A program made the position numbers and the translations under genes. The notes beneath the pieces are model-generated. The model saw only the letters and a list, made by a program, of their open reading frames with translations. It was not told where the DNA came from and did not search any database. From Actinomadura syzygii (GTDB lineage: Bacteria; Actinomycetota; Actinomycetes; Streptosporangiales; Streptosporangiaceae), in NCBI RefSeq assembly GCF_008085905.1, contig NZ_VSFF01000017.1, forward strand, positions 124,001 through 188,000: a DNA stretch of 64,000 nucleotides, read 5' to 3'. Shown one piece after another: positions 7,432 to 16,586 of this stretch (positions are counted from its first letter, which is position 1; every line of letters starts with the position of its first letter).

Positions 7432-8748
7432 TCAGGGGTTGGACAGGCGGCGGAGGCGGCCGTCGTCCTGGAAGGAGACCGCCGGGATGTCCAGCAGTTC
7501 GTCCACGCCGGGGAACTCCTCGCCCGCCTGGAACGGGGTCCCGTGCACCGTCACGTTCTGCGCCGGGCCCCTGTGCATGCCGGTGTGCGCGGCGCCCAAC
7601 TCCATGAGGTAGCCGCCCGCCGCGGACGGACGGCGCCGGTCGTTGGTGACGGCCTGGGCGGCGTAGGTGTTCATGGCGACGGCCCGCTGATAGAGGGCGG
7701 TCGCCTGCATCGTGGGACGGCGGGCGGGGCGGCCGTCCAGGCCCTTGACCCGCATGCCGTGCACCCGGGCGGCGTCCAGCAGGGCTCTCAGCCCGGTGGC
7801 GCCCAGGTTGTGGCCGCTGTCGTAGCGGACGACGAACGCCCGCAACTCAGGGCTCATGGTCCCGCCGGCGAGGTAGGCGTCGACGCGCGCCTGGTAGGCG
7901 TCGTCCCGGACGCTTTCCAGGTAGAGGGTACGCACACCGGCCTCCCGGATCTCAGCCATGTTCGTGCACAGGAACTCCCAGATCGCCGCCCCGGAGTGGG
8001 TGCCGCCGATGGCCACGCCCTCGTAGCGCGCCAGCAGTACGCGCAGGTCGTCCATCGCGTCCTGGGAGTCGTCGTCGGCCAGGGCCTGCTCCACGGCCTG
8101 GTGCCGCTGCCGCCGACTGTGGGGAGTCCCCGTGTACGCGTTGAGCGTGGCTCGCGCGTCGCGGCCGAGTTGCGCGTCGCGTGCGTCCTGGCGATTCCAG
8201 TAGCCGCGCGTCACCGGGTCGGCGCGGCCGATGGCCTCCAGTACCTCGTTGGGCCCGTCCAGATCGGAAATGCCCGGCGCCAGATCGCGCATGCCGCCCA
8301 GTTGGTAATGGAGCGGCTGATCGGTCTCCCGGAGCGTGGTCGGGTCCTCGTCGGTTTCCACACGCTGCTTGTAGGCGGCGGCCCGGGTGGCCGCCGGCAG
8401 GCTCTCCCATTCCTCCCGCGTCAGCTCGTTCGGTGTGCGGTCGCTCGCGCGGGAGCGGCGTGGACCCCGTATCCGCAGCGAGGGACCCTGCGGGTTCTCG
8501 TGCAATTCGTCCTGATTCATGCGCTGGACCACGGGAGCGGGACCCGAGGGCTCCGCTGTGCGCTGCACAAGGGACGGGTGCCCCTGCCCCATGATGCGGG
8601 ACACCGCCGCGTTCCCCACGAGGCGCTGGAGCCGCAGCATCGACTCCGCGATTGTTCCGCCGCCGGACGAAGGCTGCCGCACGGGCCTCGCGGATCCCGG
8701 ACGCTGGGTTTCTTTCCGCTGTTCCTCACCGGGCTTCTGCGCTCGCAT
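7432..8748 (-). CDS. Putative effector with eCIS-type N-terminus and TIKI/PMT-C2-like domain
   Basis: This 438-residue protein has three parts. Residues 36-63 (MLRLQRLVGNAAVSRIMG, then VQR) match the short LQR..GN.AV motif common at the start of actinobacterial proteins linked to extracellular contractile injection systems. Residues 64-240 are charged and disordered-looking. Residues 243-425 carry GGTH (248-251), an acidic LYLESVRDD (275-283), RAVAMN (355-360) and GAAHTGMHRG (385-394). Two GxxH motifs plus a conserved Glu is the signature of the TIKI/TraB/ChaN/EreA and Pasteurella-toxin-C2 superfamily. No signal peptide is seen. Effector role is inference; no injection-system structural gene lies in the window. 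Confidence 0.6.
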   Translation of the reverse strand: MRAQKPGEEQRKETQRPGSARPVRQPSSGGGTIAESMLRLQRLVGNAAVSRIMGQGHPSLVQRTAEPSGPAPVVQRMNQDELHENPQGPSLRIRGPRRSRASDRTPNELTREEWESLPAATRAAAYKQRVETDEDPTTLRETDQPLHYQLGGMRDLAPGISDLDGPNEVLEAIGRADPVTRGYWNRQDARDAQLGRDARATLNAYTGTPHSRRQRHQAVEQALADDDSQDAMDDLRVLLARYEGVAIGGTHSGAAIWEFLCTNMAEIREAGVRTLYLESVRDDAYQARVDAYLAGGTMSPELRAFVVRYDSGHNLGATGLRALLDAARVHGMRVKGLDGRPARRPTMQATALYQRAVAMNTYAAQAVTNDRRRPSAAGGYLMELGAAHTGMHRGPAQNVTVHGTPFQAGEEFPGVDELLDIPAVSFQDDGRLRRLSNP

Positions 8749-8873
8749 GCGTGCGTCCCCTTCTGGAACACGGGCTGGGAACGTCCAGTGTCACTTCTCC
8801 GCCTCCGCTGCGACACGTCCGGACGGGCAGGACGGGGTGCAGGCGAATTGCCCTTTCGGCCCCTTGCTCGGCG

Positions 8874-9911
8874 TCAGAGTTTCGAGCGCGTCCAGCGCGT
8901 CCAGGCGAGGAGGTCGTCGGCCGGAAGGGTGTTGACGACCTGGGACTGCGGGACGGCGCAGCGTGCGGCGCGTTCGCAGCCGAAGGGCTGCCAGTCGAGT
9001 TGGCCGGGGGCGTGGGCGTCGGAGTCGATGGCGAACCGGCAGCCCGCCTCGACGGCGACGCGCAGCAGCCGTTTCGGCGGATCGAGGCGTTCGGGACGGG
9101 AATTGATCTCCACGGCGACGTCGTAGGCAGCGCAGGCGTCGAAGACGAGGGCCGCGTCGAATTCGGATTCCGGGCGCAGCCCTCCGCGCTTGCCTCCGGC
9201 TTTGACGATGCGTCCGGTGCAATGGCCGAGGACGTTCACGCGCGGGTTCGAGATCGCCGTCACCATGCGTTTGGTCATCGCCACGCGGTCCATGCGCAGT
9301 TTGGAATGGACGCTGGCGACGACCACGTCCAGGCGGTCGAGGAGGCCCGCTTCCTGGTCGAGCGCGCCGTCCTCCAGGATGTCGACTTCGATACCGGTGA
9401 GAATGCGGAACGGCGCGAGCCGTTCGTTGAGTTCGGCGACGATGTCGAGTTGTTCGCGGAGCCGGTCGGCGGACAGGCCGTTCGCCACTTTGAGGCGCGG
9501 CGAATGGTCGGTGAGCGCGAGGTATTCGTGGCCGAGTCCGCGCGCCGTCTCGGCCATTTCCAGGATCGGGGAGCCGCCGTCCGACCAGTCGCTGTGCGTG
9601 TGCAGGTCGCCTTTCAGCGCCGCGCGGAGGGCGGCCGTCGCCTCGTCCAGCGGCTGCCCCTCAGTGGCCTCCAGTCGGCGCAGGTAGACGGGCGTCTCGC
9701 CGCGCAGCGCCTCCTCGATCACCAGGGCGGTGACCTTGCCGATGCCGGGCAGCGCGGTCAGCGTGCCCTCGCGGGCGCGCGCCGCCAACTCGTCCGGGGG
9801 CGTCCGTCCGGCCAGGTCGGCGGCCGTGCGGAAGGCCCGCACGCGGTAGGTCGGCTCGTGGGCGCGCTCCAGCAGGAACGCGATGCGGCGCAGGGCTTCG
9901 ACGGGCTCCAC
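8874..9911 (-). CDS. PHP-domain metal phosphoesterase with N-terminal helix-hairpin-helix region
   Basis: This protein of about 345 residues resembles the C-terminal half of PolX but lacks a polymerase domain. An N-terminal HhH segment (LTALPGIGKVTALVIEEAL) precedes a PHP domain with metal ligands in GDLHTHSDWSDGG, LALTDHSPRL, VASVHSKLRMD and DSDAHAPGQLDW. It probably cleaves phosphomonoesters or DNA 3' ends. I chose the GTG at 9911; in-frame ATGs at 9938 and 9965 are alternatives. It follows the MFS gene on the same strand with a 31-bp gap and may be cotranscribed. Confidence 0.85.
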   Translation of the reverse strand: MEPVEALRRIAFLLERAHEPTYRVRAFRTAADLAGRTPPDELAARAREGTLTALPGIGKVTALVIEEALRGETPVYLRRLEATEGQPLDEATAALRAALKGDLHTHSDWSDGGSPILEMAETARGLGHEYLALTDHSPRLKVANGLSADRLREQLDIVAELNERLAPFRILTGIEVDILEDGALDQEAGLLDRLDVVVASVHSKLRMDRVAMTKRMVTAISNPRVNVLGHCTGRIVKAGGKRGGLRPESEFDAALVFDACAAYDVAVEINSRPERLDPPKRLLRVAVEAGCRFAIDSDAHAPGQLDWQPFGCERAARCAVPQSQVVNTLPADDLLAWTRWTRSKL

Positions 9912-9942
9912 GCCTCGCACCGTACCCAGACATCCCATCTGC

Positions 9943-11466
9943 TCAAAGCGTGGAGCGGGCCGCACTCGGCGGCTCTATGAGGTCGCCGTCGTGTCCTCGG
10001 TGAGTCGAGGCGGACCGGTCCGCTGGAGGGCGCATGGTCAGGACGAGGACGGCCGCTCCGGCGAAGATGGCCGCCGCGACGATGCCGGTGACGTGCAGGC
10101 TGGCGGTGAACGCCTCCCGTGCGGCGTCAAGCAGGTCCGCGCCCTGGTCGGCGGGAAGGGCTCTGGCGGAGGCCACCGCCCCGGCCAGGGAGTCGGAGCC
10201 GCCGTCCATCCGATTGCGGTAGACCGCCGCGGCCACCACGCCGAGCAGCGCGAAGCCGAGCGAGCCGCCGAAGAAGTTGCCGGTCTCCGACATCGACGCC
10301 GCCGACCCGGCGCGCTCCGGCGGGACGGACCCGACGACCAGCCCGGTGCCCAGCGCGAACAGCGGACCGGTGCCGAGCGCCAGCACGGCGATGCCGATCA
10401 TGACCAGCGACAGGGTGCCCGCGCCGCCGACACCGACCAGCAGCAGGCTGCCCAGCGCGGACACGCCCAGCCCGCCGGCGATCGCGGTCGTCTGCTTCAT
10501 CCGCTTGGCCAGCGTCGGCGCGACCATGGTGCCGACCGCCACGCCCAGGCCCATCGGCGCGAACAGGGTCGCCGCCTCGACCGGCGAGTAGCCGAGCACG
10601 CTCTGCAGGTACTGGGTCACGAGCAGGCCCGTCCCGGCCATGGCGATCCCGGCGAGCACCAGCGCGACGATCACCGCCGTGAACGGTCGGTTGCGCAACA
10701 GTCGCAGGTCCAGCAGCGGCGTCTCCAGCCGCAGTTGGCGGCGGACGAACACGAACCCGATGGCCGCGCCGACGACGATGGCCGCCACCGGCACGGCCCG
10801 CGCGTTCTCCACGGCCGCCTGCTTGATTCCGTAGACCATCAGGAGCACCGCGGCCAAGGACAGCCCGACGCTGGCCGGGTCCAGCCGTCCGGCATGGTCG
10901 CCGCGGAACTCCGGCAGCAGGACGGGCCCGGCGAGCACCAGCAGCAGCATCGGCGGAACGGCGGCCAGGAACACCGATCCCCACCAGAAGTGCTGGAGCA
11001 GGACACCGGCGAGCACCGGTCCGAGCGCGCCGCCGGTGAACTGGCAGGTCGCCCAGATCGCGATGGCCTTCCCGCGCTGTTTCTCGTCGCGGAAGATGTT
11101 GGTGAGCAGGGCGAGGGTGCACGGTGCGAGGGTCGCGCCCGCGACGCCGAGCAGCGCCCGCGCGGCGATCAGCATCAGCGGGTCGGCCGCGAAGGCCGCC
11201 ACGACCGACAGCGCCGCGAACGCCGCCGCGCCGATGATCAGGAGTCGGCGGCGGCCGATCCGGTCGGCGAGCGTGCCCATCGTGATGACCATGCCGGCCA
11301 CCAGGAACCCGTAGCCGTCACTGATCCACAACTGCTCGACGCCGCTCGCGCCCAGGTCGGCGCTCAGTTTGGGGAGCGCGAGGAGCAGCGCCGTCGCGTC
11401 CGTCGCGACGATGAAGGTCGGCAGCATGAGGAGGGCCGCGCCCAGCCATGCCCGGTCGATTCGCAT
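9943..11466 (-). CDS. MFS drug-efflux transporter (DHA2, 14-TM type)
   Basis: This 507-residue membrane protein has about 14 predicted transmembrane segments and typical DHA2 motifs: LWISDGYGFLVAGM, then GTLADRIGRRRLL (motif A) in the first cytoplasmic loop, and a motif-C-like helix. It is related to EmrB/QacA exporters. The ATG at 11466 starts the conserved region; the frame stays open far upstream but that stretch is antisense to the DGPF gene. It is divergent from the DGPF-ECF42 pair, so the three may form one regulon. Confidence 0.88.
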   Translation of the reverse strand: MRIDRAWLGAALLMLPTFIVATDATALLLALPKLSADLGASGVEQLWISDGYGFLVAGMVITMGTLADRIGRRRLLIIGAAAFAALSVVAAFAADPLMLIAARALLGVAGATLAPCTLALLTNIFRDEKQRGKAIAIWATCQFTGGALGPVLAGVLLQHFWWGSVFLAAVPPMLLLVLAGPVLLPEFRGDHAGRLDPASVGLSLAAVLLMVYGIKQAAVENARAVPVAAIVVGAAIGFVFVRRQLRLETPLLDLRLLRNRPFTAVIVALVLAGIAMAGTGLLVTQYLQSVLGYSPVEAATLFAPMGLGVAVGTMVAPTLAKRMKQTTAIAGGLGVSALGSLLLVGVGGAGTLSLVMIGIAVLALGTGPLFALGTGLVVGSVPPERAGSAASMSETGNFFGGSLGFALLGVVAAAVYRNRMDGGSDSLAGAVASARALPADQGADLLDAAREAFTASLHVTGIVAAAIFAGAAVLVLTMRPPADRSASTHRGHDGDLIEPPSAARSTL

Positions 11467-11503
11467 ATCGGAGGCTTCCGTTCTCTCGACGTTTCGACGG
11501 GTG

Positions 11504-11530
11504 GTCGGAGCGGCCGAGCGGTTCTCGACA
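11504..11530 (-). promoter_or_regulatory. Candidate ECF42-type promoter for the MFS gene
   Basis: On the minus strand TGTCGA (11530-11525) is followed after 17 bases by CGAC (11507-11504), about 38 bp before the MFS ATG. ECF42 sigma factors are reported to use a TGTCGA -35 and a CGA/TC -10. The match is short and GC-rich DNA gives chance hits. Confidence 0.3.
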
Positions 11531-11616
11531 TCGAGACCGGGGAGACCGGGGAGAATCCATCCGAAATTCTTGGCGGGGGACGTCAAGGCGGCGGCGGTGG
11601 CTCCGACCAACGGTCG

Positions 11617-11666
11617 ACGGGGCCCAGCCGGGACCCGCGGAACGGGGCCCAGCCGGGGCCGCGAGA
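11617..11666 (+). repeat. Two tandem 25-bp repeats before the DGPF gene
   Basis: ACGGGGCCCAGCCGGG begins both the unit at 11617-11641 and the unit at 11642-11666; the last nine positions diverge. The pair lies in the untranslated region just ahead of the ribosome binding site of the DGPF gene. Confidence 0.6.
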
Positions 11667-11682
11667 CCACGAGGGGTACGAG

Positions 11683-12054
11683 ATGAAGTTCCTGATCAGC
11701 ATGCACATCAACCCGGCCGTGCTGGACGCGCTGACCGACGCGGAGCGGGCGGCGATCGGCGAGGGCCACGGCCGGTTCATCGAGGAGCTGAAGGCGTCCG
11801 GGGAGCTGATCACCACGCAGGCGCTCGCCGACCCGTCCCAGGCCGCCGTGGTGTCCGTGCGGGGCGGCCAGCCGGTGGTGACCGACGGCCCCTTCCTGGA
11901 GGCCAAGGAGTACCTGGGCGGTTTCTACCTGGTCGACTGCGAGGACAAGCAGCGCGCGATCGAACTCGCGGCGCAGATCCCGGACGCCGCGATCGAGGGT
12001 CTGGGGATCGAGGTGCGGCAGGTCATGTTCGCTGACGGACAATTGGAGGCATGA
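11683..12054 (+). CDS. DGPF/YCII-domain protein, ECF42 partner
   Basis: This 123-residue protein is a YCII-like ferredoxin-fold member with the eponymous TDGPFLEAKEYLGGFYLVD motif near residues 66-84. Genes of this type sit beside ECF42 sigma factors and are thought to be their targets or effectors; their biochemical role is unknown. GAGGGG lies 7 bases before the ATG. Its stop overlaps the sigma-factor ATG (ATGA), so the two are cotranslated. Confidence 0.92.
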   Translation: MKFLISMHINPAVLDALTDAERAAIGEGHGRFIEELKASGELITTQALADPSQAAVVSVRGGQPVVTDGPFLEAKEYLGGFYLVDCEDKQRAIELAAQIPDAAIEGLGIEVRQVMFADGQLEA

Positions 12055-13262
12055 CCAGCCCAGGCGACGAGGACCTGCTGCGTGAGCTCACGCCGCAGGT
12101 CCTCGGCACGTTGGTACGCCGGTACGGCCGCTTCGAGGGGTGCGAGGACGCCGTGCAGGAGGCCGTCCTCGCCGCCAGCGTGCAGTGGCCGGACGAGGGA
12201 GTGCCGGACAATCCGCGCGGCTGGCTCGTGACCGTCGCGTCCCGGCGGCTCGTCGACCAGATGCGCAGCGACCACGCGCGCCGCGAGCGGGAGTCGGCGA
12301 CTGCCACCGAGGTCGTACCCGAGGACGTGCCGGACACCGACGACACGCTGCTCCTGCTGTTCCTGTGCTGCCATCCGACGCTCACCGCGGCGTCCCAGAC
12401 CGCGCTGACGCTGCGGGCGGTCGGCGGTCTGACCACCGCCGAGATCGCCCGCGCGTTCCTGGTGCCGGAGGCCACGATGGCGGCCCGGATCAGCCGGGCC
12501 AAGCAGCGGATCAAGGCCGCGGGCAGCTCGTTCGCCCTGCCCGAGGGCGCGGAGCGGGAGGAGCGGCTCCGGGTCGTCCTGCACGTGCTCTACCTGATCT
12601 TCAACGAGGGGTACACCGCGTCCTCGGGCAGCGAGCTGCACCGGGCCGACCTCGCGCGCGAGGCGATCCGGCTGGCCAGGATGGTCCACGCGCAACTCCC
12701 CGAGGACGCCGAGGTCACCGGCCTGCTCGCGCTCATGCTGCTGACCCACGCCCGCCGGGACGCCCGTACGACGGCTACCGGAGACCTCATACCGCTGGAC
12801 GAGCAGGACCGCGCGAAGTGGGACCGCGGGCTGATCGACGAGGGCACCGAGCTGATCAAGACGTCGCTGGCGGGCCCGGCGCTCGGGCCGTACCAGTTGC
12901 AGGCCGCCATCGCCGCCACGCACGCCGACGCGGCCACGGCCGGGGAGACCAACTGGGCGCAGGTGCACGCCCTCTACCTGATCCTGGAACGGATCGCGCC
13001 CAACCCGATGGTCACCCTCAACCGGGCGATCGCGCTCGCCGAGACGGAGGGGCCGCAGGCCGGGCTGACCCTGCTGTCCACGCTGGACGACGACGCGAGG
13101 ATGGCCGGGCATCACCGGCTGCCGGCCGTGCGGGCGCATCTGCTGGAGAAGACCGGCGACACGGCCGGGGCGTACGAGCACTACCGGCTCGCCGCCAAGG
13201 CCACCGCCAGCATCGCCGAGCGGCGCTACCTGGAGTCGCGGGCCGCTCGGCTGAAAATGTGA
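12051..13262 (+). CDS. ECF RNA polymerase sigma factor, ECF42 type
   Basis: This 403-residue factor is about twice the usual ECF length. Region 2 spans about residues 10-80 (CEDAVQEAVLAASVQW), region 4 about 110-165 (LTTAEIARAFLVPEATMAAR), and a long C-terminal helical TPR-like extension (DUF6596) runs from about 180 and begins VVLHVLYLIFNEGY. Such extensions regulate activity in place of a classical anti-sigma factor. It overlaps the DGPF gene by ATGA. The adjacent divergent exporter suggests a role in a drug or cell-envelope response. Confidence 0.93.
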   Translation: MTSPGDEDLLRELTPQVLGTLVRRYGRFEGCEDAVQEAVLAASVQWPDEGVPDNPRGWLVTVASRRLVDQMRSDHARRERESATATEVVPEDVPDTDDTLLLLFLCCHPTLTAASQTALTLRAVGGLTTAEIARAFLVPEATMAARISRAKQRIKAAGSSFALPEGAEREERLRVVLHVLYLIFNEGYTASSGSELHRADLAREAIRLARMVHAQLPEDAEVTGLLALMLLTHARRDARTTATGDLIPLDEQDRAKWDRGLIDEGTELIKTSLAGPALGPYQLQAAIAATHADAATAGETNWAQVHALYLILERIAPNPMVTLNRAIALAETEGPQAGLTLLSTLDDDARMAGHHRLPAVRAHLLEKTGDTAGAYEHYRLAAKATASIAERRYLESRAARLKM

Positions 13263-13352
13263 GCGGCCGGTCTTCGTAACCGTCAGGTATGACGGGACGT
13301 GTCCTACCACGGTGTCATCCGGATGACGGCGGACGTTCTCTAGCCTGGGCTC

Positions 13353-14663
13353 ATGGCCGCCGAGACCAACGTCCCGCGGCATGTCCCGCGGTACGTCCTG
13401 CGGGACGTGCTGCTGGCCGCGGCGGTCACCGGACGGGCCGATCCCGCGCCCCTCGACCGGCCCTGGCCCCGGCCGTTGCGCTGGACGCGGCACGTCGGCG
13501 TCGGGCGGCTGCCGTTCGGCTACGTGGTCAACATGCTCGGCATGGCCCTGACCGTCGTCATGGTGGGCAGCACGGTCGCGCTGCTGTCGGACGAGGCTGT
13601 CGAGCGGGGCGTCCTGCTGTCCGGCGCGACGAAGCTGTTCATCGCGGTGGCGGTGGCCGCGCCGCTCGCGCTGCGCGACCGCTGGCCGCTCGGCGCGTGG
13701 CGGTGGAGCTTCGCGGCGACGGCGCTGGTCGACCTCGGCGACTGGGTGGGCATGCCGTACGTCCCGGCGGGCGCGATCGCCGGGGTCGCCGCGCTCTACA
13801 CGGTCGCGGCCCGCTGCCCGCGCGACGTCACGCTGGGCGTCGCGCTGCTGTCGCTCGGCGGCGTGTGGATCAAGGACGCCGAGACCGCGCCGAACGCGAT
13901 GGTGCTGCTCCTGCTGCCGCTGGCGGTGGGCGCGGCCGTCCGGCTCCGGCAGACGTCCCGGCGCCAGCTCGCCGAGCGGGAGCGGCAGCTCGCCGAGCAG
14001 GAGCGGCGGCACCAGGACGCCGAGGCCGTGCTCACCGAGCGGCAGCGGATCGCGCGGGAGCTGCACGACGTCGTCGCCCACCACATGTCCATGATCGCGA
14101 TCCAGGCGGAGGCCGCGCCCTACAAGGTCGAGTCGCTGCCCGACGAGACCCGCGGCGACCTCGCCGAGATCCGCGCGACGGCGCTCGACGCGCTGACCGA
14201 GCTGCGCCGCGTCCTCGGCGTCCTGCGCGGCGAGGACGGCGCCGAGACCGCCCCGCAGCCCGGCCTCGACCGGCTGGGCGAGCTGGTCGGCAACGCGCGG
14301 GCCGCCGGGCTGTCGGTGGAGACGCGCGTGGAGGGCGACCTCGCCGGGCTCCCGCCGGGCGTCGGGCTCACCGCGTTCCGGATCTTGCAGGAGGCGCTGA
14401 GCAACGCGATGCGGCACGCGCCCGGTTCGCACGTGCAGGTCGAGGTGACCCACGACGACGGCGTAGTGTGGCTCGGCGTCGTCAACGGGCCGCCCGGCGA
14501 CGGCCAGTCCCCCGATCCGGGCATCCGGGGCGGCGGGCACGGCCTCGTCGGGATGCGGGAGCGGGCCGCCGCGCTCGGCGGCGCCCTGACCGCGCGGCAC
14601 GCCCCCGAGGGAGGATTCGCCGTGACCGCCAACCTGCCCGTGCTGGCGCGGGACGCCACGTGA
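13353..14663 (+). CDS. Two-component sensor histidine kinase (NarL-partner type)
   Basis: This 436-residue kinase has several N-terminal membrane segments (about residues 50-200), a coiled region, a HisKA_3 dimerisation domain with RIARELHDVVAHHMSMI (phospho-acceptor His near 238) and an HATPase domain ending GHGLVGMRERAAALGG. There is no large extracellular loop, so it probably senses in the membrane, like antibiotic- or lipid-sensing kinases. GTGA overlap with the response regulator marks a two-gene operon. Signal and targets are unknown. Confidence 0.93.
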   Translation: MAAETNVPRHVPRYVLRDVLLAAAVTGRADPAPLDRPWPRPLRWTRHVGVGRLPFGYVVNMLGMALTVVMVGSTVALLSDEAVERGVLLSGATKLFIAVAVAAPLALRDRWPLGAWRWSFAATALVDLGDWVGMPYVPAGAIAGVAALYTVAARCPRDVTLGVALLSLGGVWIKDAETAPNAMVLLLLPLAVGAAVRLRQTSRRQLAERERQLAEQERRHQDAEAVLTERQRIARELHDVVAHHMSMIAIQAEAAPYKVESLPDETRGDLAEIRATALDALTELRRVLGVLRGEDGAETAPQPGLDRLGELVGNARAAGLSVETRVEGDLAGLPPGVGLTAFRILQEALSNAMRHAPGSHVQVEVTHDDGVVWLGVVNGPPGDGQSPDPGIRGGGHGLVGMRERAAALGGALTARHAPEGGFAVTANLPVLARDAT

Positions 14664-15325
14664 CCGTGCGGGTCGTGATCGCCGACGACCAGGGGATGGT
14701 GCGCAGCGGGTTCGGCGTGCTGCTGAACGCCCAGCCCGACATCGAGGTCGTCGGCGAGGCCGTGAACGGCGAGGAGGGCGTGCGGCAGGTCGCGGCACTG
14801 CGTCCCGACGTGGTGCTGATGGACGTCCGCATGCCCGTGATGGACGGCCTGGAGGCGACCCGCCGGATCCTCGCCGACGCGGCCGAGGACGCGCCGAAGA
14901 TCCTCATGCTCACCACCTTCGACCTGGACGACTACGTCTACGCCGCCCTGCGCGCCGGGGCCAGCGGCTTCCTGTTGAAGGACGCGTCCGCGACCGAACT
15001 GGCCGACGCGGTGCGGGTCGTCGCGGCGGGCGACGCGCTGCTGTCCCCGTCGATCACCCGGCGGCTGATCGCGGAGTTCTCCCGGCTCGGCGGCCCGCGC
15101 GCGCCGACCCCCGCGCGGGTGGACGAGCTGACCGGACGGGAGACCGAGGTCCTGGCGCTGGTCGCGCGGGGGCTGTCCAACGGAGAGATCGCCGAACGGC
15201 TCGTCGTCGCCGAGCAGACCGTTAAGACCCATTTCGGACGGATCCTGATGAAGCTCGAACTCCGGGACCGTCCGCAGGCGATCGTCTACGCCTACGAGAT
15301 CGGCCTGGTCAGGCCCGGCGACTGA
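14660..15325 (+). CDS. NarL/FixJ-family response regulator
   Basis: This 221-residue regulator has a receiver domain with phospho-acceptor Asp55 in VVLMDVRMPVMDG and the conserved Lys in FLLKDAS, followed by a LuxR-type HTH (LTGRETEVLALVARGLSNGE). The GTG start overlaps the kinase stop. No third gene follows within 160 bp, so targets lie elsewhere or act on its own promoter. Confidence 0.94.
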   Translation: MTVRVVIADDQGMVRSGFGVLLNAQPDIEVVGEAVNGEEGVRQVAALRPDVVLMDVRMPVMDGLEATRRILADAAEDAPKILMLTTFDLDDYVYAALRAGASGFLLKDASATELADAVRVVAAGDALLSPSITRRLIAEFSRLGGPRAPTPARVDELTGRETEVLALVARGLSNGEIAERLVVAEQTVKTHFGRILMKLELRDRPQAIVYAYEIGLVRPGD

Positions 15326-15485
15326 TACCCCGGAGCGACGGCGTCGGCGGGCGGGCCATACCGAGGTGGCACCGGTGCTACCGGAGTCGCACCTCGAAAG
15401 ACCACTCCGCCGGTTGATCCGCGATCGGGGGCCGGATTTCTAGCGTCCTACTCAGTGCTTCGACTCACCGAGAAGGACGGCCCGG

Positions 15486-16436
15486 ATGCCCAGGATCCGC
15501 ACGGTCGCGGCGGTGCTGTCGGTCTTGGCGGCGACCGGCTCCACCACCGCCGCGACCGCCCGCGCCGAGCTGTACGGCGCGCCCGCACCACCGCCCGAAC
15601 TGACGGCGGCGACATTGGACGCCCGCTACCAGGCCACCGACCGGGAGATCGACCGCGCGCTGGCGACCGCCCGACGCGCCCATGACAAGACCAAGCTGCG
15701 GGTCCTGGCCACGTTCCTCTCGAACGGCCGCCGATTCCTGTCGTTCGACGCGCGCGGCGACGGGCAGGCCGTCGAGGTCCTCGGCGACCTGCGGCACGCC
15801 GACCGGGTCGCCGTCGTCGTGCCCGGCGCCGACAACTCCCTGGCCGACTACGACTCCCCCAAGTTCGTCGGCGGCGGCAGTCGCGCGCTCTACCGGCAGC
15901 TCCGCGCGGACGCTCCCAGCGCGCACGTGGCGGTGATCGCCTGGCTCGGCTACGACTCGCCGTCCACGCGGAGCACGGCCGTCCTGACCACCGGACGCGC
16001 CGAGTCCGGCGCCCGCGCCCTCCGCGAACTCTTAACGGACGTGCACCGCGTCAACGACCACACCCGGTTCGCGCTCCTCTGCCACAGCTACGGCTCGGTG
16101 GTCTGCGCCAAGGCCGCTCCACTTCTCGCACCCCTGCCGGTGGACGACATCGCGTTGTTCGGCAGCCCCGGCACCACGGCACGCCACGCCGCCGACCTCG
16201 GGACGTCCGCGCACGTCTGGGCGGGCCGCGCCAAGGGCGACTGGATGCGCTACGTACCGAACGTCCGCGTCGCCGGGCTCGGCTTCGGCCCCGACCCGGT
16301 CTCGTCCGGCTTCGGCGCCCTCCCCTTCGACGCGGGCACCGGCCCCCACAGCGGCTACCTGGCCCCCGGCTCCCGCGCCCTCCGCAACCTGTCCCTGATA
16401 GCCCTGGGCCGCCCCGAAGAAGTAACCCATGCCTGA
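15486..16436 (+). CDS. Secreted alpha/beta hydrolase, DUF1023 family (copy A)
   Basis: This 316-residue protein has a signal peptide (about residues 1-27, ending TARAELYG) and a DUF1023 alpha/beta-hydrolase domain. The nucleophile is probably Ser201 in LLCHSYGSVVC, and a late His near the C-terminus (GPHSGYLAPGS) could complete the triad. Family members are secreted lipase- or esterase-like enzymes of mycelial actinomycetes; substrates are unknown. A paralogue follows 150 bp downstream in the same direction. Confidence 0.88.
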   Translation: MPRIRTVAAVLSVLAATGSTTAATARAELYGAPAPPPELTAATLDARYQATDREIDRALATARRAHDKTKLRVLATFLSNGRRFLSFDARGDGQAVEVLGDLRHADRVAVVVPGADNSLADYDSPKFVGGGSRALYRQLRADAPSAHVAVIAWLGYDSPSTRSTAVLTTGRAESGARALRELLTDVHRVNDHTRFALLCHSYGSVVCAKAAPLLAPLPVDDIALFGSPGTTARHAADLGTSAHVWAGRAKGDWMRYVPNVRVAGLGFGPDPVSSGFGALPFDAGTGPHSGYLAPGSRALRNLSLIALGRPEEVTHA

Positions 16437-16586
16437 CCAACCCCCTTGGGCGACCCACACCACCCAGCGCGGACGGCTTGCCTGGAGGGTTGTTGGCGTC
16501 GTCGCGGTCGGCGTGCTGTACGCCGTGACGCACGGGTTCAGGAGGCTTGCGGCCGCCGGACGATCTCTGATGGTAGAAAGGCGGGG

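Noticed and set aside
9883..11682. Long upstream extension of the DGPF gene frame
   Set aside because: It runs antisense through the MFS gene; the DGPF start at 11683 has a ribosome binding site and begins the conserved domain.
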